Assembly (NCBI GenBank): GCA_035772785.1 | Contig: JAOCPU010000046.1 | Location: forward strand, 62,001 to 126,000 | Direction of reading: 5' to 3' | Length of the DNA stretch: 64,000 bases | Source of the DNA: Phlebiopsis flavidoalba | Lineage: Eukaryota > Basidiomycota > Agaricomycetes > Polyporales > Phanerochaetaceae | Part shown: piece after piece, positions 1 to 11,224 of the stretch | How positions within the stretch are numbered: position 1 is the stretch's first letter | How the letters are laid out: every line of letters starts with the position of its first letter | Notes under the pieces: generated by a model | The model's database searches: none | The model's input: only the letters and a program-made list of their open reading frames with translations | Told to the model about the DNA's origin: nothing | Position numbers and translations under genes: made by a program

Positions 1-1108
1 GTGAAGATGATGCTCTGTGGTATTCGTGGTAAGCACTCCTGAGCATGACTATCGCGAAATTAGAGCCCTACCAAGGAGGCCAACGCCACCGCTTCGATTG
101 CCAGCTAAATCCGCAACGCAATCAACGCCGTCTCCCTTTCTCTTCGTCAGCAGTAGCCGCGCACAACACTCAATTCGCATGACACAGACTCCGGGGTGTC
201 GAGATGGCACACACCGACGCTGATAGGACCACCGCCCCCCGCAGCGCGCGAGTCCCCGCAGAGTCTATCCTAGGAACGGCGGGAGATCCCGATGTGCCTG
301 CACACTGACGCACCGACGCGTACGGAGCAGGTCGCCACTCGCCCGGCGCCGACCGCGCGCGCGCGCGCACAGCCGGGGGCCGGATATGGCGAGCAGGCTC
401 CACGGTGCTGGCGGGCGCGGTCTGCGGCGGGGACTGGTGGGTTGGCATGATGTCGGGGACGGCGCTGGGGGCTATGCGCGCGATTTTTTTTATTGGGGAA
501 ATGCACGCAGCGGATGGGTTTCCACGCGCGGGGTCCGTGCAGATAGGGCGACAAGGGGCGCGTCGCCGGATGCGGGAGTTGGGTGTGCGGGCGATGGGAC
601 AGGCCTACGGAGAATGATTGGGGCAAGGGGCGTGTCACGCGTCACGCATTGATTGAGTGTGACGCCAGGCACGGGTGTGACGCGACGTGTGTCTCCGCGG
701 CGCTGCTTCGATTCGCGACAAGTCTCCATCGCTGGGAACATTGCAGGCCTCCGCGCGAATTTACACTGATGATAGCTTTGGGCCAGACGCGTTTCACTGC
801 GCCAACATCGTCCGTGGCTGGCAACCACCGTCCATATGGTCAACCCCCCCCCCGCCGGGAAGCCGGGCGTGTCCGCCCTTTGCTTCGCGCATTTCACGCG
901 GGCGGACATGCAGGGACAGCTAATCGCCTCGCAAGACGCCGCGGACCCTAGAACCGGGCGTGTTGTTAAATAGGTAAAGAAGGTGCGCCCCGCCTTCGAC
1001 GCAAGAGCACTATTCGCTCCCAGAGCCCTTCGCACGTCGCACAACCGGGTCCTTTCGTTACTTAAACCGTCTGCTAGCTCGCCCGTCTCCTCCTCGACAC
1101 CCATCACC
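1..1108. other. Upstream region of the polyketide synthase, no gene recognised
   Basis: GC-rich sequence with several overlapping open frames on both strands, none resembling a known protein. It contains a short CG dinucleotide tract near 356-370. It is presumably the promoter and 5' leader of the polyketide synthase that starts at 1109. I see no convincing TATA box; a TTAAATAGG motif near 965-973 is the nearest AT-rich candidate. Confidence 0.5.
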
Positions 1109-2140
1109 ATGTCCGACAACGCCCCCGTGCCCACACGCCTTCGTCTTCGACGGCCAAGGCGCCCCCGCCGCCACACATCCGCGCAGACCCTGCGCACCGC
1201 CGCGCCGACGCGCGCACGCCCCTCGGCGCCACGCTCCTCCTCGCGTGCCACCACGCTCTGCGCCCCGACATCGCCTCACTCACCCCCGTCCGAACGCGCC
1301 GCCGCGGGCCCGCTCGCGGCCTGCAACACCCCGGAGGCCCACTTGCCTCGACCCCCCGGCGGGCCGCAGCGCAGGGCGCGAACGTGCACCTCTTCCTCGC
1401 GCAGACGCTGCGCTTCCTCTGTGCGACGCGCGCGGAGTGCCACCCGTAGTGCACCCAGCGCTCGGCGTGCCTCGGCTTTTCGAGCGGGATGCTCGCCGCG
1501 GCGGTTGTTGCGTGCGGCGCGGGGTTGCCGAAGCTGTTAGTATACGCGGCGGGAGGCGTGTCGGGTGGCGTTTTGGATGGGGGTGCGCGTGCAGGAGTAT
1601 ACGACGCGTGTGCTGCGCGAGCAGGGAGGCAGGGGGGCTGCCGTGGACGCTTGTGCTGTTCGGCTCATCGCGTGCGGAGGTGCAAGGCGCGGTGGACGCC
1701 TTTAACGCGAACAAAGTGAGCCCTTCCCACTATTTCTTTATTCACCAGACTGACAATGAGTGTAGCCACCCCGAACGCCACGTCTACCTAACAGCAACCA
1801 CCGCCCCCACCTGCGTCTCCATCTCCGCACACCCCTCCGCGCTCGCCTCCTTCCGCTCGCACCTCCCTCCCAGCACAACCTCCACCCGCCTCGCGCCCAT
1901 CCCACGCGCTCTACCACGCCCCCGCGCTCGCCCCCACCTTCTCCGCCGTGCTCGCCGACATCGAACAGCGCAAAATCAACTTCCGGGGCTACAGCGATCT
2001 GAAGCATACGCTGCGCTCGCCTGTCACAGGCGCACCGTGTGGCGGCGGAGCGTCGTTGGCGGCGGAGGTGCTGCGCGCGACGTTGCTCGAGCCCGCAAAT
2101 TACGACGCCGTCCTCGCGGCGCATGCCTGTCCCCTCGGAC
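1109..2140 (+). other. PKS domain: starter-unit acyltransferase (SAT)
   Basis: The region opens with [11 protein letters not shown], the usual beginning of a fungal SAT domain, which selects the starter acyl group. The nucleophile motif reads [15 protein letters not shown] at 1474-1518, so a Ser sits where many ascomycete SATs have Cys in GxCxG. The motif arrives in a different frame from the start codon. Downstream (1650-2130) the domain continues in shifting frames with weak similarity. Confidence 0.75.
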
Positions 2141-5100
2141 CCGGTCGTCCTCGTGAACCTTGGGGCCCGGGAGCGTGCTCTGGCGGAGCGCCGGCGGGCA
2201 CGCGGCGGAGTCGAGATGGTCGACTGGTCTACTCGCTCGGAGGAAGAGGAGGGAGAGGAGGGGAGAGGGAGAGGAGAGGAGGGAGGAGGATATCGCGGTG
2301 GTGGGTATGGCGGTGCGCTTTCCGGGCGCGAGGGATGCAGACGAGCTGTGGAGGCTGCTTGAGAGCGGTGGGGAATACGCTCGCGCCGTACGTCCTCTCT
2401 CCTTTTTTTTTTCTCTATCTTATCTTACCTCTCCACAGATACCGAAAGACCGCTTCGACAGCGACCACTTTAGGGACAAGAAAGGCCGGACCCTGCACAC
2501 CACCCACGCCAACTTCCTCTCCTCCCCCGCCCAGTTCGACGCGTCCTTCTTCCACATCAGCCCGCGCGAAGCGCGCTCCATGGACCCGCAACAGCGCCTC
2601 CATCCTCAGCACGACCGCGCACGCGCTCGAGCACGCCGGGTGGGTGCCCCACGCCACGCCCTCGTCCAACCCGGAGCGGACGAGCGTGTACGTCGGCGCC
2701 CGCCGACGCACGATTACGCGCTTAACCTGCGGCGGGATGTCGATGTTTACTACAGCACCGGTGTGTCTTTTTTTCCCTTGTAAAATGAAAAAAAGGAACT
2801 AATGCGAGTTGTAGGGACCCTCGCGGCGTTCCTCGCAGGCCGCGTCGCACACGCGTTCGGCCTCGGCGGGCCCGCGGCGGTCCTCGACACCGCGTGCTCG
2901 AGCAGCGCCGTCGCGGTGCACACCGCGTGCGCCGCGCTCGCCGCGGGGGAGTGCGACGCCGCGCTGCGCGGGGGGGCGTGAACGCCATCACCTCTCCCGA
3001 CGTACGTCCCCGCCCCTCTCCCTCCCCTCATGCCTGCTGCCGGAGAGACAGATGTTCCTCGGGCTCGCGACCCGCGCGCATTTCCTCGGGAGCGGCCAGT
3101 GCAGGCCGTGGGAACGTGCGGCGGCGGACGGGTACGCGCGCGCGGAGGGTGCGGCGTGTTTGTGCTCAAGCGTCTCGGCCGACGCGGTGCGCGAGGGGGA
3201 TCGGGTGCTGGGGGTTGTGAGCAAAGCCAGCGGGTGTGAACCAGTGGCGTCGGCGCGAGTATCACGCGGCCCGATGGGGCGGGCGCAGGAGCGGCTGCTC
3301 CGGGGCCTGCTGCAAAAGGCAGGGAGTGGGCGCGGAGAGCGTAGGGGGTGGTCGAGGCGCACGGGACAGGTGTGAGTGCGCTTTCTCCGTCGTGAAGGAG
3401 GAGGGGGGGTGGCTGATTGGGAGCAGGCACGCAGGCAGGCAGGCGACCCCGTCGAATTCGCGAGCATCCGCGCGGGTGCTGGGGGACGGAAGGCGCACGC
3501 CGCTGCTGCTCACGAGCATCAAAGCGAACCTGGGCCACGCAGAGGCCGCCTCGGGCTGTGCCTCCCTCGCAAAGGTGCTCCTCATGTTCTTGCAACCGCG
3601 CCGTGCCGAGACACATCTCCCTTGCTTCCCCGAACCCCATCTCACACTGGGACGGGACCATCCTCATCCCCACCACCCACACAAAGTGGGAAGGGGAGCG
3701 CAGGAGAGCCCTCCTGACGAACTACTGGCGCCGCAGGCTCCAACGCCGCGCTCCTCCTCGAGTCCCTTTCGCCCCCCTCCCCGCTCCAACGCGCCCGCAC
3801 ACGACCGGGGGGGGGCCACCTCCTCCTCTGGGCTCTCAGACGGAGATGTCCGAGGCGCTCGCGCGGCGCTCCGTGCGTCCTACATCGCGCTGCGTCTTGA
3901 GGCGCGCGGCGGTGGACGCAATGTGGCGGATGTGGTTACAGTGGCTCCCCACCGGGGGCGCGGCGGCGGAGGATGGGATAAGGGTTGCGGTGGCGGGAGC
4001 TGTAACAAAAGAGGCGCTGCTGGAGCTGCTGGAGAGGGCGCAGGTTGGGGAGCGGCAAAGCGGAGGGGGGACGACCGTTCGTGTTCTCGTTGACAAGGGC
4101 GCACGAATATCTCGGTATGGCGCGTGACGCTGGTCGGTACACGTCCCCGCGGTGTGCGGGATAGGGTCGAGTGGGCGGAGGAAGGTTGAGCGCGTGGGGG
4201 TTTCCGGGCGTTTCTGTGTGTGATTGAGGGAGAGGAGGGGAGGCGTGGGCGTGGCAGTGTGCGGTGTTTGTCCTGGATTGTGCGCTCGCGTGGAGCTTTG
4301 GACGCGATGGGCGTGCGCGCGGATGCGGGGTTGTGTCGTGCCACGGAGGTGCGTGGTTTGGACTTGGTTTTTGGGTGGGCGCTGATTGGGCGTAGTCTGG
4401 GCGAGTAAGACTGCGGCGCTGTGGCTGCGGGGGTGCTCTCGATGGAAGGACGGCTGCTCCCTCGTCGCGGGGCGCCGAGAGGCTGATGGTCATGCAGCAG
4501 TGGTGCGCCGGATGAGAGCGGGATGCTTGCGGTCCCGCATGCCCCCGGCCGAGCTCGAGCGGTACATTATCAGTCGGGTCGCTTACGACGCGGCTCTCCT
4601 ATGCGCGTGCTAACACCCAGGTGAGGTTTGCCCCCTCACCCAACCACCGCGGTGTGTGCAAAGTGCTGTAAGGGGTACTGTAAGCGGTCGCGAGGATCGC
4701 GTGTCCGTCGGTCGGCCACGATCTCGTTGCAGACTGGAAAAAAGCTTCAGGAAGACCTCACAGCCGTCCTCCGGGACGAAATGCACTGAATGCTCAACGT
4801 CCCCTAACGCATACCACAGACCCTACCGCGCAATGTCCACTGACTCCTCCCTTGCGCGCTCACAAGCACCTCGCAACAGCATCCCCCTACACGCCACCAC
4901 GCTCCCCACATCGCCGTGTCCATCCGTCATCTGCCACCTCGTCTCACCAGCGCGACACGAGCGCGGAGTCTCAGTGCGACCTCGCATGACTGCTGCGCAG
5001 CGCCCACTGCGCCGAGCCCAGTGCGCTTTCGCCGTCCGCAGCCGCCCGCTCTGGCCCCCCTTCGTGCGGTGCTCGCTCGAAGTTGGTCGGCGCCGCACCC

Positions 5101-8100
5101 CGCGACGCTGCCGCTTGCTCCGCGGGCCCCCACAGCGTGGGCGGCAGCTTTTGCCCCTCTTTGAAGAGAGCAAACAGAATAAGACGACTGGGAGGTGCTG
5201 TGTGGAAAAATAAAACAAATCTACTAAACTGTCGGAGAAATTTACGTCGGGTGGTCGTGGAGGTCCGCCTGGAGGGCGTGTTATAATGATCTACCGTACC
5301 GGGTTGCGCGGGCTGGCGGGAGGTGCCGCGTACCCCGTTTGCGCGGCACGGGAAGGTGAAGTTGTTGGGTTCCGTTACGAAGAGGAGGGGGAGGCAGGAG
5401 GACAGGTAGAAGGAGAAGCGGGAGGCCTGCTTGGCCGCGAGGTGCGCCCAGGAGCGGTTCGCGGACGCCGTGCTCGGCGCGCTCGCTAGGGAGTTCTCGT
5501 GTGTCATACAGTGCCACAAGGTCGGCGGGCCACGCGCTCTGGCCCCGCGTCGGTGTACCTCGAGCTGGCGCGCATGCAGCCGCGCGATCGCGTGCTCGGC
5601 GCGGATCGGCTGCATCAGCCGGCGGCTGTCGGTGAATCGCTTTCCGCGCGCGCGCGCCCCCCCGCCACCCCCTCCCCCCCCTCGTGTACGTGCGCGACAC
5701 GCCCCGCACGGTGTGCGTCGAGATCGACCGCGCGGAGACGCGCTTCGTCGTCGAGTCGTATTCGACCGACGCGGAGAAGACGCAGACGCACTGCACCGGG
5801 ACGCTCGCGCTCGGCTCTGCCGAGCACACCGCAGCTAAGCTCGCGCAGGCCGCGCCGCGCGTGCGCGCGCGCCACGCCGCGGTGCTCGCCGCGGCCGACG
5901 GCGAGGCCTTTGGCGCGCGGACGGTGTACGAGCTGCTGTTCCCGCGCGTCGTCGCGTACGCGCCGCTGTACCGCGCCCTGCGGCGCGTGACGCTCGCCGC
6001 GAACGGCGTCGACGCGGCCGGCACCGTCTCGCTCCCTCCGTCGACCGCCGCCGCCGGGTCCCTCCCTCCGTCCGCGGGCGCCGTCGCGCACGCGGTGTTC
6101 GCCGACACGCTGCTGCACGCGCTCGGGTTCGTGCTGAACTGCCGCGCGGGGCCCGGCGAGGCGTTTATCTGCGCGGCGGTGGGGAAGGTGCGCGTCCTGC
6201 GCGAGCTGGTGCACGCGGAGCGCGAGTACGGGGTGTATGTCAGTTTCGCGGTGGAGGGCGCGGAGGCGGTGGGGGATGCGTGGGCGTTTGAGGCGCAGAG
6301 CGGGAGGGTGGTTGCGAGTATGAAGCGGATGCGGTTCAGGAAGTTGAGGTTGAGTGGGTTCGAGGCGGTTTTGGCCAAGGCGGCGGGCGCTCCGACGCGT
6401 GGTGCGTTGGCGGTCACGCAGGGCGCTCCGCAGGCTCCCTCCGGGTCGGTTGTCGACAAGGTGAGAGACGTTGTGGCCTCTGCGCTCGGGGTGTCTCCGC
6501 GCGATATCGCGGACGGCGCGGAGCTCGACCGGCTCGGCATGGACTCGCTCACCGCGATTGAGGCGCACCACGCGCTCCGCACCGCGCTCGGCGTCGCGAT
6601 TCCGGACAAGATCTTCGCGACGTGCAAGACTGTCGCCGACGTCGTCGCTGCCATCCACCCATCCGCTTCACACTCTCATCGTAGTCCCGGGCCCGCCTCT
6701 ACCCTGCTCCCCTCGCCCCGCGACAGCAAAAGCACGCTCGCTCACGCTGCTGATACAGACGCGACGGAGATCCGCAAGGTCCTCGCGTCCGTGCTCGGTC
6801 TCTCCCCCTCGGAGCTGCATGTGGACCAGGACCTCGAGCGGCTGGGCATGGACTCGCTCATGTCTATCGAGGCGCACCACGCGTTGAGCGCCGCGCTCGG
6901 TGCTCCCCTACCAGCAGACCTATTCGCGCGGTGCAAAACCTTCTCCGCCGTCGTCGCTGCCATCGGCGCATCCCGCCCCACGCCCGTGTCTCCCGTCCTT
7001 CCTTCGCCTCGGGACAGCGAAATCACGCTCGCGGACACCGGCGCTCCGAGCGACGAAGTCCGCAAGGTCCTCGCCTCCGTTCTCGGTATGCCCCCCGCAG
7101 AGCTGCGTGCGGACGCGGACCTCGAGCGGCTCGGCATGGACACATACGGGCTCATTCGATCGAGGCGCACTCACGGCTCTGTGCATCCCCCCTCGGTGCG
7201 GCCTGCCTGCTGTCGAACTATTTGTCAGCGTGCACAGTACGCTCTGCTGACGTCCACACGCGGTTTGCCCCGCCAGAGAAGGCACGATCTCGGTGGTCTT
7301 TGGTGCCGGAGACACGAATCCGTTTTATGTTGCATGAGAACGGAGCACCCTGGGGCGACCGTTGTTCTTGATTGTCTATGTATGGGTGAGGTTTGGTTGG
7401 CGCATCAGTATAGGTCTGCTGTTCGTCGCTTGGGCGGCAACGGTTCTGGTGGGGGTACATAATCCCAGGTTTTATCGGTAAGGTGGGGCGTGCGGAAGGG
7501 GCGGGGTGACCGCGGATGGCGGAGCGTATTAATGTTCGGTCTTTTGATTAAGTCGATGCGCTGTGAGGGTGTGCCCATCCGAGTGTCTTGTTGGTAGGTA
7601 TGATCTAGTGCAATGGGCCCAATTGTTACGACTCAGAACTCACTGTTGATCCCAGGATGGTCCATAGGCGGCAGTCCTTGCATTCGAAGTCAGCCCGCCT
7701 CGCCGTCGTCCGCCGTGCAGGCCAATAACCGTTCCCCGGCACTCGTCCTACATCAGCACCTCGCGCACCCGGGGAACATTCTACCCCCGCTTCTCCAAAT
7801 CCAGCGCTCGGACAGTCCGTGCCTTTGCCGTCCCCTATGCGACAACCCACGGACAGACGCTCCGTGCAGCTCAGCCCGACGCGCCTGCATCGAACACGCC
7901 ACCCGCGCCCCTCGTCGAATTCGACCACTCCGCCTCGCCCGCCAAAAAACATGTGTTAGTGGTCCTCCGCAAGGCCGCGTCATGCTCCGCTCGCGCGTAG
8001 GCGTTCGAAGTGTCGCCGAGGCGCGCCGCGCCGAGTCCCAGTCTGACGCGTTCCTCACGCAGAGGCGCGGATCCCGCTGCGTTTGTCGCCGTTTGGGAGT

Positions 8101-8371
8101 TCCGTGCTCGGCTTTCCGGTGCCTGTGCTTGATATCCCGGGCAATCACTTTGAGCCCCTTCACCCCCAAATACGTGAGTCTGTGTGAACGAAGAGTTCCT
8201 ATTGTTGTGACTGACAATGTTTTGTTTGTGTGGGGGGGGGGGGTGGGGAGGTCTGATCGTCTGTCAGTGTCCGAACGACTTGTCGAGGCACTCAAGAATG
8301 CTCGTCATGAGCCTTGCCTGATGTCGGATTTTCTCCTTCTCTTTCCTAGTAGATTTCTCCATAATAAATAG
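1109..8371 (+). CDS. Non-reducing polyketide synthase, SAT-KS-AT-PT-ACP-ACP-ACP-TE, reading frame interrupted
   Basis: Iterative type I NR-PKS that would build an aromatic polyketide from acetyl/malonyl units in the cytosol. Conserved motifs appear in order: FVFDGQGA and GFSSGML (SAT); [27 protein letters not shown] and SIKANLGH (KS); IGRSLGEYAAL (AT); CHKVGG and [11 protein letters not shown] (PT); two LGMDSL sites plus one damaged copy (ACPs); GWSIGG and [10 protein letters not shown] (TE). Start is the ATG at 1109, just before the SAT motif. Short introns are clear at 2388-2438, 2761-2814 and 3002-3051; another probably spans about 8169-8264, leading to the C-terminal [15 protein letters not shown]. 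The PT style and triple ACP resemble basidiomycete orsellinic-acid-type synthases (family knowledge). No single frame is open for long except 5684-7200, so the gene is either sequenced with indels or decaying. The product cannot be stated. Confidence 0.9.
2288..3790 (+). other. PKS domain: beta-ketoacyl synthase (KS)
   Basis: All three catalytic residues are visible. The Cys of DTACSSS is at 2895-2897, the His of VEAHGTG at 3360-3362, and the second His of [14 protein letters not shown] near 3535. Splicing at 2388-2438 joins EYARA to [11 protein letters not shown], and at 2761-2814 joins YYST to GTLAAFLAG, which confirms the introns. The final part (3600-3800) is poorly conserved because of frame changes. 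Confidence 0.88.
4050..5400 (+). other. PKS domain: malonyl-CoA acyltransferase (AT)
   Basis: The domain starts with FVFS...EYLGMAR near 4080-4125, equivalent to the family's VFTGQGAQYxGM. The nucleophile elbow IGRSLGEYAALVAAGVLS lies at about 4384-4440, with Arg where the family usually has His (GHSLGE). Next come MEDGLLLVARRAELM and ESGMLAVRMP, spread over different frames. The second half (4700-5150) keeps only fragments, such as [14 protein letters not shown] corresponding to the usual PYAFHSxQMDP. Identity is sure; integrity is not. Confidence 0.75.
5440..6430 (+). other. PKS domain: product template (PT)
   Basis: The double-hotdog domain controls aldol cyclisation of the polyketide chain. 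The catalytic His is in CHKVGG near 5511-5530, followed after one frame change by [10 protein letters not shown]. From 5684 the frame is clean: the catalytic Asp lies in [11 protein letters not shown] near 6100-6132, followed by [11 protein letters not shown], the [10 protein letters not shown] strand and [15 protein letters not shown]. These match the basidiomycete NR-PKS pattern I know. Confidence 0.85.
6455..7205 (+). other. PKS domain: three tandem acyl carrier proteins, third one damaged
   Basis: Three near-identical ACP units of about 290 bases are separated by Ser/Pro-rich linkers containing LLPSPRDS or [11 protein letters not shown]1 and ACP2 carry the phosphopantetheine serine in LGMDSL (Ser codons 6545-6547 and 6854-6856) followed by IEAHHAL. 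ACP3 keeps LERLGMD at about 7120-7140, but the next codons read TYG instead of SL, and the IEAH segment continues in another frame. It therefore lacks a modifiable serine as sequenced. Tandem ACPs are known to raise flux in NR-PKSs, so two could suffice. Confidence 0.88.
7300..8371 (+). other. PKS domain: thioesterase (TE), frame broken
   Basis: An alpha/beta-hydrolase release domain. The N-terminal part reads PLFLIV then AHQYRS and VHNPRFY in different frames (7355-7470). The nucleophile elbow GWSIGG is at 7655-7672, with Ser at 7661-7663, and is followed one base out of frame by VLAFEVS. The C-terminal catalytic His is in [13 protein letters not shown], with His at 8146-8148. A probable intron from 8169 to about 8264 leads to [12 protein letters not shown] and a stop at 8369-8371. 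Motif order supports TE and not a reductase or Claisen cyclase of another class. Confidence 0.75.
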
Positions 8372-9030
8372 CAAAGTTTTGCAGGTCGCATCTTATGGGT
8401 ACCAAGCACATAGAGTCACACAATGGATGTGTATTATAGCGTATCTTGGACACAGTTTCTAATGATTATTATACGAGTCCCTATAAATTTTGCATGCTCA
8501 CAGTATTTCTGGAAAGTGCTATGCGAGGCCGAGTTTCTAAGATTTGCGATGCAGTTTTTACAGTCGACCCAAGGGTGAAATCTGGCAATGGGAAGCACTA
8601 GAGATAAAACATTCCTTGTCATTCTCTAGCTACAATTTCTTGCTTCGTCCAATCCAGAGTCAGGAGGCGAAGAAGCGATAAGATAACAGAAGCGAGCCGT
8701 AAATTGAGTAGATAACCACGTGGCAGTGTGCCTGACCCCTTGTTCGGGTAAATTCGCGCGCTCAGATTAGTTCGCCGCTTCTATCCTACCATCCAGGACT
8801 CGTCGACGATTCACTCATGCCTGTGTATGATTTCCACAATACACAAAAATGGTCTGTTGATTGGTCACTAAAAACATTGTCTATCTCATAGACCCAAGGA
8901 TAATATTCTGCAGACCCAAATATGAGTACGACACGCGGCTGATCGTCCATCTAAAGGGTGGTCAGGCCTGTACCAAGGCTGTTTCACGTCAAACTGGCCT
9001 CGTGGAGGCTAATCAATCATAATTGACTCG
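8372..9030. other. Intergenic, AT-richer, nothing recognised
   Basis: The base composition drops to a more AT-rich level immediately after the PKS. I find no protein similarity, tRNA or repeat here. It probably holds the PKS 3' end and the promoter of the gene that follows. Confidence 0.5.
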
Positions 9031-9039
9031 CTTCACGCC

Positions 9040-10540
9040 CCGCCCTCCCTGGTTTCCCCTTTTTGCCCCTCTGCCCTCGACCCACCACCACCCCTTCCCC
9101 TCGACGTCGGCCGCGACAATGAAGTAACTCGGTACCTCGGCGCCCGACGGGCTTCCAGACCTCCCCGAGCGCGCAGAACACACAGCGTACACTCAGCCCG
9201 GCCGCCCACACCCCCCCCCCGGGTCCCGCCGCCTCCCCCGCCCCCGCCCCCCCGCGTCTCACTACACGCAATCGCCCCCTCATTCTCGCCACCGCGCGGG
9301 CTCCCATTATCCCAGCTTTGTCGGGCTCGTGCAGAGCGGCAGGGCTCGTATTCTGCCCACACGCCTCCAGGATATGGACGACAACCCCAGTCTCCCGGAT
9401 ATGGGCATCCTCAGTCTCGCATCCGCCGCCGCCGCCACCCCGGCCGGCCCATTCTCGCGGCCCTTCCATGTCTAACTGGATATACTCCAGTCGACTATGA
9501 TACCCCTCACAGCACCGGGGTACACACCGGGAGCAATTCTACGGCTCGTACGTCGCTGTTTGTCTCTCTGCGTTCATTTCCAAGGACTCATCGCGAGCCC
9601 TTTCATGCTGTGTCTTCTGCCTGATAGCCGTTTGTCGATCTTGCTATCGCAGGCTGATTGACATGAACAACCGCCCAACGGAGGTCCTCTCGTTGCGTCT
9701 CGCGGACCGCCTGCTTCTTCTGGGTCGACCAAGAACTGCGAGATCCCTGGTCTCCGCGGCACCGGTGTCATCGAGCCCGCCAAGTACGCATGGATGTCGG
9801 GACAAAGATGGGGCGCGGACGCCAACGCTGTGCGTCAGTATCTACCGTCTTTCCCATGTCTGTGTCTGAAACAGAGGCTGATCGGCAGTGTGCAGTGCCA
9901 AACGGTGCAGGAGTTCTTGCCGTCGTTCTATGAGATGGCTTCGATTCCCCATCGGTATGTCCAGAGCCAGCATGGACAGGTTTCTGTCGTCGACCGTCGG
10001 TTTGTCGGGGTGGCTCCACATGTCCGTGTTTGAGGCGCGGCGCGCGTACACCGGAGGAGTCCTCACCAAGTACGTTCCATCTCCACTAAGCTTTCAAGGC
10101 AACGGACTTTAACATTGTCCTGTAGCACTGGAACAAAGCCCTTGCGATCTTCAATCTTCTCGACCCGCTCACGAACCACGCCTTTCCCCACTCGCACCAC
10201 ACCCCCCGCTCCGCGCTCCCGCAGTACCGCCGACACCCGAGCTGAGCTCGATATACATGAGGGCTGGCGCACCATGGGGCGATCATCGGCGCGTCGCTCG
10301 TGCAATACGCACGAACCAGATGATGCAGAACATCCTCGGGAACCGCCCGTCTTACAATGCCGTATGCGTTTGCGGCGGGCGCTTCCGGGCGCGGGAGGGC
10401 TTGGAGCCGGCGCATATATACGAATGCTTTTTTGGCGGCGGCGAGTGGGGTCTAATCCACTGGCGTGGCATGGAGTGGTGGAGGAGTGCGGAGGTGGCGG
10501 GGGCGGAGCGGGGATGGAAGTCAGTGCACACAGATGGATG
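9040..10540 (+). CDS. Unrecognised multi-exon gene next to the PKS
   Basis: I do not recognise this gene. Coding character is suggested by several stretches on the + strand: DMDDNPSLPDMGILSLA near 9374, IEPAKYAWMSGQRWGADA near 9770-9825, EFLPSFYEMASIPHRYVQS near 9910-9967, FEARRAYTGGVLTKYVP near 10028-10080, FNLLDPLTNHAFPHSHHT near 10155-10205, and ARTNQMMQNILGNRPSYN near 10305-10360. They lie in different frames, joined by likely introns or indels. The second half, from 9660, has the more protein-like composition. The position 0.9 kb downstream of the PKS on the same strand would suit a tailoring gene, but no catalytic motif supports that. Boundaries are approximate. Confidence 0.4.
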
Positions 10541-11187
10541 GATAAACGGTGACATACGCTGGGTACTATTGGCTAATACGATTCTCTTGGTGGCTTTGGT
10601 GGCGTCAGTACAAGTCTCAACTTTGGTAATTAAAGCACTCTCTTTCCACTCGGTTTTCATGGCTTCAATTCAGCAATCAAACTTTGGATTTCTGTTCGTC
10701 AGCCACTGAGCGGGTGTTCGTGGCAGGCATCGTTGTACCATTACATTCTAAACATCACTCTCCACCTTTATATAACGTCTTCATCGTGTACCTCATCTGA
10801 TTTAGTTTATAAACTTGTGTCATTCATACTGTCAACGAGCAGTAAGAAGCTCGAAAGTCGAGACGGTCTTTGGACGAGTCGCGTTAGGTCGCGTTACGTC
10901 ACGTCACTAGCATATTCACGTGACCACTGTGCCTCTACCCGGTCAGGCGCCTGTCACTCGTCGACTTCTCCGTAGTCTCGGCGCCAGACGACCTTCGGAG
11001 GGACTACCGAAGGGTCTTGGATCAAAAGGCGCCCGCTTGAAGGAGTCTGGGTTGGTGGTAAGAAATTTTTCAAGTGATGATCATTGTCAAATGAATCACC
11101 CTACAAAATCTTTTCAAGCCTCGATCACTAATTTTGTATACCCATGTGCCACCCTCCACACCCCTTCACTTTCGTGTACCTTGATCC

Positions 11188-11222
11188 AAACCGCTCTGGC
11201 GTTTCCCCCTCCAGAGCGGTTT
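11188..11222. repeat. Perfect 12-bp inverted repeat (hairpin)
   Basis: AAACCGCTCTGG at 11188-11199 is followed by an 11-base loop and the exact reverse complement CCAGAGCGGTTT at 11211-11222. This can be read directly from the sequence. There is no T-run after it, so a terminator role is not suggested. Confidence 0.85.
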
Positions 11223-11224
11223 AA

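Noticed and set aside
490..1254. 254-codon open frame on the - strand overlapping the PKS start
   Set aside because: Overlaps the SAT-encoding sequence of the PKS antisense and has no domain; a shadow frame.
5281..6658. Long - strand frames (457 and 347 codons) opposite the PT and ACP region
   Set aside because: Antisense shadows of the well-supported PT and ACP domains, Arg/Ala/Ser-rich.
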